From positions 1 through 56,106 of IMG/VR virus record IMGVR_UViG_3300030106_002316: a stretch of 56,106 nucleotides of DNA; one strand, given 5' to 3'. The position numbers were made by a program, and so were the translations under genes. Below the pieces are notes generated by a model. That model was not told where the DNA came from. It ran no database searches and saw only the letters and a list, made by a program, of their open reading frames with translations. Shown in pieces: positions 36,289-44,939 of the stretch (positions are counted from its first letter, which is position 1; the number at the start of each line of letters is the position of its first letter). This DNA comes from a virus.

Positions 36289-38233
36289 TTGGCATCAACC
36301 CTTTCAGTATCTCAGCGAATATCGCTGCATCATTTATATCATTCACCAACGCATCAGGATCAATGTCTTGGCTGATGGCTAACTCACGAATGAGATTTGG
36401 TATTTTTATGAATGGTGCAAGCATAGGATTAGCAACTGTTTGGAGTAAAGCTGTTAATCGTTGTGTACGTACTTCCTTTTGTATAACAGCGCTTGTTCCT
36501 TTAGGCTTAATCTCAAGGTCGCCTATCTTCTCAGGTGTACGCTCGTTAAACTGCATATTCCACTGAAAGAATGCTTCTCCCAATGGCTTCAATAAAAAGT
36601 CATCTACGTTCTTTATGACAGTCTTTATACTTAGACCCGCACTTGACATGAGCATACTGAGGCCAGCAGCAGTACGTCCTGTGCCTGTCACGCCTGTCTG
36701 TCCGTGTACGATAGATGGTATGCCTGTCTGTTCGTCAGCTAACTGTCTCGCCTTATCGAACATCTGGACATTTTCTCCAGCAGTGCTAGGAAACTTTATG
36801 CCATTCACTGCCGTACCTGTTACGCCAGACTGCCTTCTAAATATTTTTCCTGGAAATATATCCATTGTCTGTCCAGGAACGAGTTGTGTTTCATCAATGT
36901 CAAATACCAGATTGCCAGCTAATGCTAGGTTATCTATTGCCATACGGATGTGCCCGTTCATTAGCATTTGGCTATCTTCCATGTTCTCTGCAACACCTAC
37001 ACCAAATAACTGATAGGGATTGAGTTCATAGGGAAACGCTTGGTAAGGTATGCGTGTTGGTATAAAAGGATTTGCTACAAAGCGAAGTATCTCATTTCCT
37101 GAGATCCAGATATTTACTTGTACAGCGTCATTCCCTTTCACTTCTTTCGGAAAGTCGATTCCAATTTCTTCCGCAAACTTTGCGTCAAGTGTACCCCAAT
37201 ACTCCAACACTTCAAAACGACTTCCTTGGTAATTCGGATCATCGTCATTAGAATAGAGAGTATTTTCGTAATACTTTTCTTCATAATTTGGCCCACTTTG
37301 TAAAACATTGTCAATTGCCTCTCTGTTAAAGAATGGACGGTTAGTAAGATCACGTACTTGTTCCCTATTCATACGGTGTCGTTGAATCACATAGTCAGCA
37401 TCTTCAACACTTGTCGCACTAGGATCAGGGTAGAAATCCCAACAGCTAACGGCTTCAATACGTGGAACTGTACGATCCATTGGATTATATTGCCCACCTT
37501 CCCAATTGTGTACAGTCTTGTTATAATTAAATGGGCCTTTGATTATGCCTGTTCCAAGAAGTGAACACTCAAAGATTGCGTGTCGCAGAACTGTTACAGC
37601 ATTTGTGTCTAATAGCTGATCTTGTATGCACTTCTCCATCACTCTCGCTGATTCTGCTGCAGGACTTATTTGCGGTTCACCCATACGAGCAGGGCCAGAA
37701 GCAAGGTTCGCTCCTTCATACTTCTCCGCTAACCCACCAAGCTCTGCTGGTTCTGGGCCTTGTTGCTGCATAGGAGTCGCTTGTAAGGCTCCAGGAAGTA
37801 GCTCTTGTCCGTCACCTTCAAATCCGTAAGGATCAGATACTTCTGGAGTTACAGGAACTTTAGATAAGTGTGCGAACTCATCTATACCTACTGGCATAGG
37901 CGAGGATTCAACAGAAATAGGAAACTTGTTGTTTGCGAACAGGATGTCTATGATCTGTCCGTAAGCTGCAAGAACTTTAGTCTTTGTAATCTTTATGAAT
38001 ACTTGACTGCGCTCGTTGTCTCTATACTGTGTTGTTGAGTCGTAGATACCGCGATAGTTCTTGTAAGACTTTAACCATCGTGTTTCATCGTTTCTACGAC
38101 CTGTCTCAGCATCAGAAAAACGAGCCTTAACAGTACCAATGATGCTGTTAAAGTTCTCCCTGTCTCCATCCAGATCTATAAGACCTTCGGTTTCCGCTTC
38201 TTCCGATTCATCTAAGAATGATTGATCAGCCAT
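36107..38233 (-). CDS. Portal protein
   Basis: A 708-aa portal (head-to-tail connector) protein. It has an acidic N-terminus, then RWLKSYKNYRGIYD, KITKTKVLAAYGQIIDILF, a central YQAFPYELNPYQLFGVG and MLMNGHIRMAIDNLALAGN, and a C-terminal helical region (QRLTALLQTVANP), in the order seen in long podovirus portals. The last 60 residues are Gly/Pro-rich and overlap another reading frame. Portals form the dodecameric DNA channel and dock the terminase, whose genes lie just upstream. It is followed by virion lysin genes. Confidence 0.93.
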   Translation of the reverse strand: MADQSFLDESEEAETEGLIDLDGDRENFNSIIGTVKARFSDAETGRRNDETRWLKSYKNYRGIYDSTTQYRDNERSQVFIKITKTKVLAAYGQIIDILFANNKFPISVESSPMPVGIDEFAHLSKVPVTPEVSDPYGFEGDGQELLPGALQATPMQQQGPEPAELGGLAEKYEGANLASGPARMGEPQISPAAESARVMEKCIQDQLLDTNAVTVLRHAIFECSLLGTGIIKGPFNYNKTVHNWEGGQYNPMDRTVPRIEAVSCWDFYPDPSATSVEDADYVIQRHRMNREQVRDLTNRPFFNREAIDNVLQSGPNYEEKYYENTLYSNDDDPNYQGSRFEVLEYWGTLDAKFAEEIGIDFPKEVKGNDAVQVNIWISGNEILRFVANPFIPTRIPYQAFPYELNPYQLFGVGVAENMEDSQMLMNGHIRMAIDNLALAGNLVFDIDETQLVPGQTMDIFPGKIFRRQSGVTGTAVNGIKFPSTAGENVQMFDKARQLADEQTGIPSIVHGQTGVTGTGRTAAGLSMLMSSAGLSIKTVIKNVDDFLLKPLGEAFFQWNMQFNERTPEKIGDLEIKPKGTSAVIQKEVRTQRLTALLQTVANPMLAPFIKIPNLIRELAISQDIDPDALVNDINDAAIFAEILKGLMPNEQGTSEDATAPSQQSGGMGGAKGVPEPINPTKPPSVDGGGIGVGGAPTAGEAGFTGNLN

Positions 38234-38239
38234 TTAGCT

Positions 38240-38488
38240 TTACTTTGGTTCTAGTGAATTGATGCCTTGTTGCTTGTCAGCAGCCATGATCATACCGCTT
38301 TGACCCATGTGCTTACTTCCACTTTCTGAAGGGAAATCTTCTGTAAGGGAGCCTTGGTTGATTCCTGGGCCGAACTCGTTCTTCTCACGATAGAGTTGAG
38401 CTTCGTTCACTTCGGACACAGCCCCGTGTTTAGCCATCTGACCCATTATGTAGCCAGATTTGTATGCTTGTGGATTACCGTATGGCAT
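38240..38488 (-). CDS. Small hypothetical virion-module protein
   Basis: An 82-aa polar protein (starts MPYGNPQAYKSGYIMGQMAK) between the recombinase-like gene and the portal gene. No family is recognised, and there is no membrane segment or cysteine. Tight spacing to the portal gene (6 bases) argues for co-translation. A portal-associated or head-assembly role is inference from position. Confidence 0.7.
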   Translation of the reverse strand: MPYGNPQAYKSGYIMGQMAKHGAVSEVNEAQLYREKNEFGPGINQGSLTEDFPSESGSKHMGQSGMIMAADKQQGINSLEPK

Positions 38489-38517
38489 AGTTTAGTTCCT
38501 CATTTGGTTGGTTAAAA

Positions 38518-40899
38518 TTAATTTTGTGGTCTATCTATAAAATACCCTGCATATCTTCGGTAAAAAGGAGAGTCTTCATATTCTCTTGTCGCTCTTGCAA
38601 ATCCTGTATCCATCTCTTTACCGAAAGATTCGTAAGCACTTGGAGGAGGAGCGCCATGCATTTGTGTATATTGTTGCGCTTCTTCAGCCATTGCTGCTCT
38701 TCTTTTAGCTCTCTCTCTATCTTGTAGTTCTCTTTCTATATTACGTTTTTCTTGACCTCTTAAATAAAGACTCGAAGATCCTTTTATTGGTTTTCCTGTT
38801 TCAAGAGCCGTCAGAAGTTCTTCATCTCGCACACTCTCATCTACAGTACCGCCCATAAGTGTCGGTGAAAGCGCAACATCTGCTATTGCTTCTGCAGCTT
38901 TAGCTCCTCCTGTGACACCTATACCTATCGCTGTTGTTGCTGCACCTATCGCTAGTTTTTTTGCAGCTTCTGTTATAGCTTTTCTTTCTATTAATTTAGA
39001 TTGGGCTGTTACTTTATCTAGTAGTTGTCTGTAAGACTCTAGATTTCCAGACTCACGTAAAGCTATTGCTTCATCAACTTCAGCTTGAGTCATTACTCCG
39101 TGTTTAAGTTCTTTAAGAAATTTGTACCCTCTCTCACGTACTTTTGCTTTAGGCTCTCCAAGTAATTCATCTGTTTGCGATGAAATTTCTGTAGTAGGAA
39201 TAGTAGTTTTTGTTTTGTCAGGGCCAAACCTTGTTTCTCTTTCTTCCTTTAACTCTGCTGCTTTTAGTTTGTTTTGTTCTGTTTCTATAGCTAACTCAGA
39301 AGCTGCTTTTTCAGATTGGGCTTTAGATAAAGTATTATCTGATTCTATCTTTTGATTAAGCTCTGGCGTTACAGTTTTTTCTTTTTCAGGTACTCCTTGA
39401 GAGATCTCTTCTGGTGTAGTAGGTTGTACTTGATATACTTTTGCTCCTACATTTGTCAATTCAGGTACGTTACCTAAACCAATCTTTGCTGGAATTTCGT
39501 TGAATGTATTTACACCTACAGCTTTGGCTTGCTCTCTTTGTAAAAACGTCTGTCCAACAACCTCACTCGCCGTATCCTCTCCTACCAATCCTAGCGTTAA
39601 ATAGTTTTGCCTTTGTGTAGCATCAAACAATTCAGAGGCTTCACCTAAACTGTCTCGTTGCTTACCCATCATATCATCTATTATTTGTGCTGATACTGAT
39701 GGTGGTAAACCTGATGAGTTAAGAATTAAAGACGTTGTTATTTTTCTGTTATCTTTTGCAGTAAGGTTTCTTCCCATTCCTTTTCTTACAGCACCTGTCT
39801 CATCTACTGTATCTTCAACTAAGTCTGCAAATTCGCCTTTTAAGTTTCCTTTTTCTAAAGCATCAGCTATATTAACATTAGGAAACAACTTAATAGCGTC
39901 AGGTGCATACTTTTCTTTTTTTACAAGACCAGATTGCACTGCTTCTAAAGTCTTTTTTATTCTTTCTCTTATTATGGCTTGAAGATATGGGCTTAAAGGA
40001 GTCGGTTTATATCCTTTTGCTCCTCCTACAAATTCTTCTGTTGGTATTAAAACTGTTGGATTAGTTGCATCTACGTATCCTGGAGATCTTCCTGCTCCTT
40101 TTATGTACTTTATAAACCCTTCCTTACCTCCTCTATCTGCCCATTCAGATGGAATGTACAGTCTTGTAGACACCATCTGCTCTAGTCTTTCTCCAAGAAA
40201 ACCCCACAGATTAACTACAGATCTTTCTGTATCTGCTTTAAATATTGCTTGAGGAGTATTAGCTGAAGGTCGTATATTTTGTATTACTCTTGCATGTCTT
40301 GAATAAAACTGCTCTGCTGTTGGTGATGCTTTAAGTTTAGCACCTTTACTTCTAGGAGCCTTTTTCTTTTTTAAACCTACTTGTAATAATGATAAAAAGT
40401 TAGATTCTTTACCACCAAGATCTAATACATCTTTTGTTCTGTTAAGAAGAAATCTTAAAGTTTCTCCTGCTTGTGTTCCTTTTGTTAAACCAAGAGACTC
40501 TACTCCTTTGTCTTTTGCTTCATCACTAAGAGTCAATAAAGTAGTATCTAGTCCTTTAGTAAAACCTGATTTTGTAAGTTTATTCTCTAGACCTCTTAAC
40601 GCATTGACTCTCTTAACTGATGGAGAAGCTTTGTGCGCCTCTCCTCCTGTATCGGACTGATATGGAAATAGATCTTGAAGTTTCTTTCCTAAAGGTTCTT
40701 TTATTTGTGCGCCATCAACGTTTATTCCTGTATCATACAAACGCAGGATGTTTCCTTCACGTATCGTTAGATCTTTAGGATCTTTAGCCAATAATGCTTC
40801 TCTTGAAGGAATAGAAAAATCTTCACTTGCTATTTGATCAGCAGTGAATAGTACATCTTTTATTTTTTCTAATTCTTTTAAAGGATCTGCTGTCGCCAT
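38518..40899 (-). CDS. Large protein with degenerate tyrosine-recombinase-like core
   Basis: A 793-aa protein between large terminase and portal. Residues about 195-440 follow the order of a tyrosine recombinase catalytic domain: FLGERLEQMVSTRL (box I-like, Arg238); KYIKGAGR (possible beta-hairpin Lys); PTPLSPYLQAIIRERI (matching the common vPLspeL motif); IKLFP; AKDNRKITTS (box II-like, Arg385, with the usual His as Lys); GLPPSV; MGK in place of lGH. The nucleophile position reads SELFDAT (Phe425), with Tyr433 a few residues later. The C-terminal third is coiled coil plus an Ala/Gly hydrophobic stretch. It may be an inactivated integrase reused as a virion protein. This is my own reading by eye. 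Confidence 0.5.
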   Translation of the reverse strand: MATADPLKELEKIKDVLFTADQIASEDFSIPSREALLAKDPKDLTIREGNILRLYDTGINVDGAQIKEPLGKKLQDLFPYQSDTGGEAHKASPSVKRVNALRGLENKLTKSGFTKGLDTTLLTLSDEAKDKGVESLGLTKGTQAGETLRFLLNRTKDVLDLGGKESNFLSLLQVGLKKKKAPRSKGAKLKASPTAEQFYSRHARVIQNIRPSANTPQAIFKADTERSVVNLWGFLGERLEQMVSTRLYIPSEWADRGGKEGFIKYIKGAGRSPGYVDATNPTVLIPTEEFVGGAKGYKPTPLSPYLQAIIRERIKKTLEAVQSGLVKKEKYAPDAIKLFPNVNIADALEKGNLKGEFADLVEDTVDETGAVRKGMGRNLTAKDNRKITTSLILNSSGLPPSVSAQIIDDMMGKQRDSLGEASELFDATQRQNYLTLGLVGEDTASEVVGQTFLQREQAKAVGVNTFNEIPAKIGLGNVPELTNVGAKVYQVQPTTPEEISQGVPEKEKTVTPELNQKIESDNTLSKAQSEKAASELAIETEQNKLKAAELKEERETRFGPDKTKTTIPTTEISSQTDELLGEPKAKVRERGYKFLKELKHGVMTQAEVDEAIALRESGNLESYRQLLDKVTAQSKLIERKAITEAAKKLAIGAATTAIGIGVTGGAKAAEAIADVALSPTLMGGTVDESVRDEELLTALETGKPIKGSSSLYLRGQEKRNIERELQDRERAKRRAAMAEEAQQYTQMHGAPPPSAYESFGKEMDTGFARATREYEDSPFYRRYAGYFIDRPQN

Positions 40900-40901
40900 T
40901 A

Positions 40902-42545
40902 TTAATAACCGAATACACTGTCTGCGGGTTGAAAAGTATCTTTCTTAATCTGATTGAACAGGTTATTTTGTGGTAAACCTGTCGGCCTCGTCATGCACAT
41001 ATATCGAAGTGCATCGTAAGCGTGATCTTCTGCTTTCGTATCTACGTCCTCGCTGTTCGTCTTAGATAGCGGAATCGTAGGAAGTGTTCTTACTAGGTTG
41101 GTGCAGGTCGAGAACATCTTTAGCTTTGGTTCTTCTGTTCGTTCATTTATAGCTAATCGTCTGTGCAATTCTATTTTACCTGCTATGCGGTGCTTGTCTG
41201 CTGGTATAAACCTTACACCGTTCCGTATCATTGTCTCTGCTATACTTGGGCCTGTTCCATGCTTTGACCAACAGGCTCCGTCCAGTACGGATATTTGCAT
41301 CAAAGGATCGTCTTTCTCTAGGGCGTTGATTGTTTGTGCCAGCCTCTCGCCTGTATACCCTTTAACGTAAAGTTCTCTGTAGATCCATATGACTCCATCC
41401 CAATCTAAAGCACCCCATAAGATACAGCTAGGAGCAGAATAGCCATAGTCGGCTGCTCGTATTCTGGGCCAATTATACGGTACTTCAAATGGTTCAACAA
41501 CGTGTACGGATCTTTCAAATTCTGAAAATGCTGCACCATCTGCAACATCCCAATCACCTTCCAGCAGTCTGCGTCTTTCTACTTCAGGAAGGGAGAGAAG
41601 CATTGCTTCGTATTCTCCGCTTTCCATAAGATACGGGTTATCTGTTAGTCTCGCTGGTATGAATCTACGTTGATAAAGAGGTTCTCCAGCGTGTATAGGA
41701 TGGTTAGGCCCGTATCGCAGTATCTGCTTTGATTCGATGTCTGTGGCCCAAAACGGATCATTAGGAACAGCAGGGTCTATAAACATCTTTTTAATCCACC
41801 AGCCCCCTATACCTCCAGGGTTGGCGGATGCTCTCATATATGTCTCTATGTTTGGATCTGTTGTTCTTAATCGTGAACGAAGGTAGTTCCAAACGTAAGG
41901 AGTGGGGTATTGACCAAGCTCATCTATCCCAATCCACGTAAAACTTTGTCCTTGGTAGCGTGTAACGTCACTGTCTTTATCTACGTAGCTGAATAACGCT
42001 GTCGCTCCGCTTGGAAAAGACCAAGTATTCTTAGACTCTCGAAAGACTGCTCCAGGAAATGCTTTAGGATATAGCTTCCGAGATTGATCTATAAGTTCCG
42101 TTAGCTCCGAAAGTGTACGTCTTAATAATAAAGCTCTGTGATTACCATTTGAAGCGTAACGTAACAGATCGACCAACATGGCGAAGGACTTTCCTCCACC
42201 TGCAGCACCTCCATATAGGACTTCTTTCTCTGGTGCTGCTAAAAAGTCAACTTGTGGCCCCTTATTAGGAGTAAAGATGACTTCTGTATTATCTTTTATT
42301 GATTCCCTTATATCCTTCGGAAGTGATTCTACAAATTCTTTTGTTGTTGCTCCGCCACTTCCTGCTAAACTCTGCCCTTTCTTTTTGTTTGAGACTTGGT
42401 TATTTAGCTTTTTTAGTTTATTTACTACCCTGTTTTGTTTCTTTTTGGCTGCTTTAAGCTCTCGTTGTATCTCCCGTTTCTTTTGTTCTGCGCGAGATAT
42501 ATTGTAACGACCCTTTTCTCCAGGTTTTAGCTTTGGTCGGGCCAT
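40902..42545 (-). CDS. Large terminase subunit
   Basis: A 547-aa packaging motor. Walker A is YGGAAGGGKS (residues 111-120), Walker B is FTWIGIDEL with Asp208/Glu209, followed by SANPGG (coupling motif). The RNase H-type nuclease acidic residues are in RAADYGYS, SVLDGACW and EDHAYDALRY. It translocates DNA into the prohead and cuts the concatemer. The first 60 residues are an unusual Lys/Arg/Gln coiled coil before the ATPase domain. It is three bases downstream of the recombinase-like gene's 5' neighbour spacing and closely follows a short membrane-type micro-ORF. Confidence 0.96.
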   Translation of the reverse strand: MARPKLKPGEKGRYNISRAEQKKREIQRELKAAKKKQNRVVNKLKKLNNQVSNKKKGQSLAGSGGATTKEFVESLPKDIRESIKDNTEVIFTPNKGPQVDFLAAPEKEVLYGGAAGGGKSFAMLVDLLRYASNGNHRALLLRRTLSELTELIDQSRKLYPKAFPGAVFRESKNTWSFPSGATALFSYVDKDSDVTRYQGQSFTWIGIDELGQYPTPYVWNYLRSRLRTTDPNIETYMRASANPGGIGGWWIKKMFIDPAVPNDPFWATDIESKQILRYGPNHPIHAGEPLYQRRFIPARLTDNPYLMESGEYEAMLLSLPEVERRRLLEGDWDVADGAAFSEFERSVHVVEPFEVPYNWPRIRAADYGYSAPSCILWGALDWDGVIWIYRELYVKGYTGERLAQTINALEKDDPLMQISVLDGACWSKHGTGPSIAETMIRNGVRFIPADKHRIAGKIELHRRLAINERTEEPKLKMFSTCTNLVRTLPTIPLSKTNSEDVDTKAEDHAYDALRYMCMTRPTGLPQNNLFNQIKKDTFQPADSVFGY

Positions 42546-42548
42546 CTA

Positions 42549-42623
42549 TTAGTTCATTACCTTTGCAATGTCTATAATACTTACAGTTAATACAGTGTAT
42601 GCTATAATTGTGAATATAATCAC
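42549..42623 (-). CDS. Possible 24-aa membrane micro-ORF
   Basis: A GTG-initiated frame encoding a 24-aa peptide (MIIFTIIAYTVLTVS then IIDIAKVMN), essentially one membrane span with a polar end. It fills the gap between the stop at 42629 and the terminase ATG at 42545 almost exactly. The Shine-Dalgarno signal is weak, so expression would rest on coupling. The gap could instead be mere spacer. Support is composition and fit only. Confidence 0.35.
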   Translation of the reverse strand: MIIFTIIAYTVLTVSIIDIAKVMN

Positions 42624-42628
42624 TTGAT

Positions 42629-42907
42629 TTAGGACTTTCGTGATATACGTTTTATGTGTTTAGCTACCTTCTTTGACTGATTGGCGTGTAGCTTACTTGC
42701 TTTTTTGAGTTGTGCAGGTATCTTCTTAACACTTGCAGATACTTTTACTTTACCGCCTTTGTTCATCTTAGCTGTTTTAGCTGAACGTTTAAAGTTAGCA
42801 GCAGTAGGTGCGCCTTTAGCTCCAACCTTACGCATCTTCTCACCACTTCCTGCAGCGATACGTTTTCTCTTTGCGTGTATATTAGCGTATAATCCTCTTT
42901 TAGCCAT
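42629..42907 (-). CDS. Small basic conserved phage protein
   Basis: A 92-aa very basic protein beginning MAKRGLYANIHAKRKRI followed by AAGSGEKMRK and KGAPTAANFKRSAKTA. This N-terminal block is one I recall from many podoviruses near packaging genes. The C-terminal half includes MNKGGKVKVS. Nucleic-acid binding is likely from the charge, and a virion or packaging role is inferred from position between small and large terminase genes. Exact function is unknown. Confidence 0.8.
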   Translation of the reverse strand: MAKRGLYANIHAKRKRIAAGSGEKMRKVGAKGAPTAANFKRSAKTAKMNKGGKVKVSASVKKIPAQLKKASKLHANQSKKVAKHIKRISRKS

Positions 42908-42909
42908 AT

Positions 42910-43392
42910 CTAATTATCCATAAACTTTGCTTTACGAACACCGCCACCGTTGGCGTAGTTCTTTACTGTGCCACCAGAAGCACGTTGTATGCCTTCCTTT
43001 TTAGCCCATTCTTCATTTCTTTTTCTAACTGCTTCATCTTCTCCTTTATTCAGTGTGGAAGGAGATAGAGCTGTTTCTATGGCTGCAAGATAAGGACTAC
43101 CAAGTGCTTTAAGACCAAATTTAGCAGCAGTTTTAATTGCTTTGTTCCTTGCAAGTTTCTTTGCCATAGCCTTATCAGTTTCTTTTTCGGCTAAAGATAT
43201 GGCATGTTTCTTAGACCGTTCCATGTGCTTATCAGTTGCAGGTTTACGACCCCTTATCTTTTGACTCTTGTTAAATTCTTTAGCAGCTTTCTTACTCTCT
43301 TTGACAGCAGTTTTCTTTTTCTTTTCTAGCAGCTTATTATACTTTTTCTTTTGTCTTGCAGTTAATTCGTCATAATTTATGGTTTCAGCCAT
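42910..43392 (-). CDS. Lys-rich packaging-module protein
   Basis: A 160-aa protein that is strongly basic and helical for the first 100 residues, then has a short hydrophobic stretch (FGLKALGSPYLAAIETAL) and a C-terminal tail ASGGTVKNYANGGGVRKAKF. The tail carries the GG-x-V element shared with other virion-module proteins. It lies between the small terminase and the MAKRG-type gene with gaps of zero to two bases. Function is unknown; DNA binding is plausible. Confidence 0.72.
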   Translation of the reverse strand: MAETINYDELTARQKKKYNKLLEKKKKTAVKESKKAAKEFNKSQKIRGRKPATDKHMERSKKHAISLAEKETDKAMAKKLARNKAIKTAAKFGLKALGSPYLAAIETALSPSTLNKGEDEAVRKRNEEWAKKEGIQRASGGTVKNYANGGGVRKAKFMDN

Positions 43393-43817
43393 TATACTTG
43401 TTCCTCTTGATCTATCACTATCTCTTTCGGTTTATCCTTGGAAGGAAGCATGATGATGCCATGCATGATATTGCCTTCCACTTCGACTTGTTGCTTCTTA
43501 CCCAAACCCACTCTATCGAGTATGGTTTCTGCGGTTTTAAGTCTGTGATCCATTTGATTAAGAGGGGTTGTACCATCTGCGTCCAGACCTTCTACTATGC
43601 GACTTGCAGCTTTAACAGAGTTAGTAGCAAGCATGTTGCGTGTTCGATCTATTATCTCGTCACGTAACGAGCGCGTTAACCAACTACGAGACTGCTCTTT
43701 GTAACCAGCAGCAGCAACAGCATTCTTAACGTGACCACCATTAGCCATAAGTTCGTTAAGGAACTTCTCTTGTTTCTCTGTCAGATTCTTCTTTTCTTTT
43801 ACTTGAGGTAGGCTCAT
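43392..43817 (-). CDS. Small terminase subunit
   Basis: A 141-aa protein with the terminase small-subunit layout: LTEKQEKFLNELMANGGHVKNAVAAAGY is cut here to its features, namely an N-terminal helix-turn-helix (about 12-40), SLRDEI, a central oligomerisation helix (about 45-110) containing KAASRIVEGLD, and a C-terminal beta/acidic tail. It recognises the packaging site and activates the large subunit (40902-42545). It shares one base with the first gene of the operon. Confidence 0.87.
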   Translation of the reverse strand: MSLPQVKEKKNLTEKQEKFLNELMANGGHVKNAVAAAGYKEQSRSWLTRSLRDEIIDRTRNMLATNSVKAASRIVEGLDADGTTPLNQMDHRLKTAETILDRVGLGKKQQVEVEGNIMHGIIMLPSKDKPKEIVIDQEEQV

Positions 43818-44197
43818 TATATAAACACGATAGATACGTGTTCGTTTTCTTTGAAACAGTTTCTACCGAACCTTCTCTTGCAGTAGTGTGTTGCTGCAGT
43901 CTTGTGTTTGAATACTTGTGTACATATCCAAGAAGGAAGCATATATGGCTTTCTCTTACCTTCCTCTATATCAGGATACATCTGCTCCCATACAGCATAC
44001 TTGTTGTCTAAGGAGCGTTGCGTTATATCTATGTGAATCTTGTCTTGTTTACTCATAACATAAAAAGTAGTATTATTAATAAATCTCCGAACCCACCTGC
44101 CATCTATTTTCCCCATTATTGTAAGGTTGCGTAGGTAACAAGGGAAAGGAATCTCTCTTAAACCCATAACGTAGAACGTCTTACGAACTGCATTCAT
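43817..44197 (-). CDS. Hypothetical first gene of the leftward virion operon
   Basis: A 126-aa basic protein of unknown function, Arg/Lys/aromatic-rich with five cysteines. A short duplication is visible (TFYVMGLREI near residue 8 and TFYVMSKQDK near residue 44). It is the first gene after the consensus leftward promoter at 44345-44372. There is no Shine-Dalgarno sequence before the ATG (the region is CTCCCC-rich on the mRNA). An 11-bp inverted repeat (44127-44137 with 44223-44233) brackets its start. DNA binding near the packaging site is a guess. Confidence 0.7.
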   Translation of the reverse strand: MNAVRKTFYVMGLREIPFPCYLRNLTIMGKIDGRWVRRFINNTTFYVMSKQDKIHIDITQRSLDNKYAVWEQMYPDIEEGKRKPYMLPSWICTQVFKHKTAATHYCKRRFGRNCFKENEHVSIVFI

Positions 44198-44233
44198 TTT
44201 GTTATTTTGGGGAGATGTTTGCTACCTACGCAA
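44127..44233. repeat. Inverted repeat bracketing a start codon
   Basis: TTGCGTAGGTA at 44127-44137 and its perfect complement TACCTACGCAA at 44223-44233 flank the 5' end of the 43817-44197 gene. The CCTACGCAAT part occurs again at 44831-44840. In the leftward mRNA the two arms would pair across the translation start. They could be a translational control element or DNA sites bound by the small terminase or a repressor. Confidence 0.6.
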
Positions 44234-44344
44234 TCTCTAAAAATCTCGTTTAGCAGGAGATAGAAGTAATGTTCCTTATCCCAGATTTGTATGAACTTTA
44301 AGGTTTGTGTGAATATAGACTCTTTTCTACTCGTGCCACCTTCT

Positions 44345-44372
44345 ATTATACACCATATATCAATGTTGTCAA
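44345..44372 (-). promoter_or_regulatory. Leftward sigma-70-type promoter, perfect consensus
   Basis: On the minus strand this reads TTGACA, 16 bases, TATAAT. It is preceded by TTTAC and surrounded by GGTGTATAATAG, features shared exactly with the opposing promoter at 44412-44439. It should drive the terminase and virion operon, with a leader of roughly 140 nt before the first start codon at 44197. An A/T-rich tract upstream could act as an UP element. Confidence 0.85.
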
Positions 44373-44411
44373 GTAAATAATGCTCTAATATGAAAAAAAA
44401 TTATTTTTTAC

Positions 44412-44439
44412 TTGACAGACTCGTAATACGGTGTATAAT
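44412..44439 (+). promoter_or_regulatory. Rightward sigma-70-type promoter, perfect consensus
   Basis: TTGACA at 44412-44417 and TATAAT at 44434-44439 are separated by 16 bases, with an A8-TT-A-T6 tract just upstream as a likely UP element. It points into about 500 bp without a gene and then against the leftward early operon, so its product is either a non-coding RNA, an antisense RNA, or a primer/activating transcript for replication. The 10-bp direct repeat covering the -10 box could be an operator. Confidence 0.85.
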
Positions 44440-44903
44440 AGTGTATAACACTGCCGAGGGGTGCAATAGCAATACTATATAGTACTATATAGAACTGTGC
44501 TGCACTGTGATGAACTACGAGTCCACTCGCACCAAAAGGTTAACAAGACCAGAATAGCTTCAAAAAAATAAAATTAATAGGGGCCGTGAGTATACTATTA
44601 CGGGGGGGCGTAGTGGCCCATGCGCGGGTGTTCCTATTTTGTCCCGCACGAAACATCGCCGATCATTTAGCAATATTGATTATATAAGGAAAACCGCCAA
44701 AGCACTATTTATCCTTATTTTCTGCATTATTTCTTCACGTACACATACATGTGAGTAATCTTGAACTGACATTTTGTATTTATAGTTTTAAAAGTAGTGT
44801 ATAGGGGGCAGGGTGGCGCACATTTCAAACCCTACGCAATAACCCTACTATCCAGACATTACAAAGCTTTAAAGAGTTATGCGAGTTATTACAGCCTACA
44901 CAT

Positions 44904-44939
44904 AAAAAGAACCCTAGCATTCTATAAAGAACACTAGGG
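44904..44939 (-). terminator. Leftward intrinsic terminator of the early operon
   Basis: On the minus strand a hairpin with CCCTAG/CTAGGG (44912-44917 with 44934-44939), an inner TTCT/AGAA pairing and an ATAA-type loop is followed by TTCTTTTT. It lies 25 bp after the stop of the last small leftward gene (44965). It separates the small-gene operon from the control region and virion operon. Confidence 0.85.
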
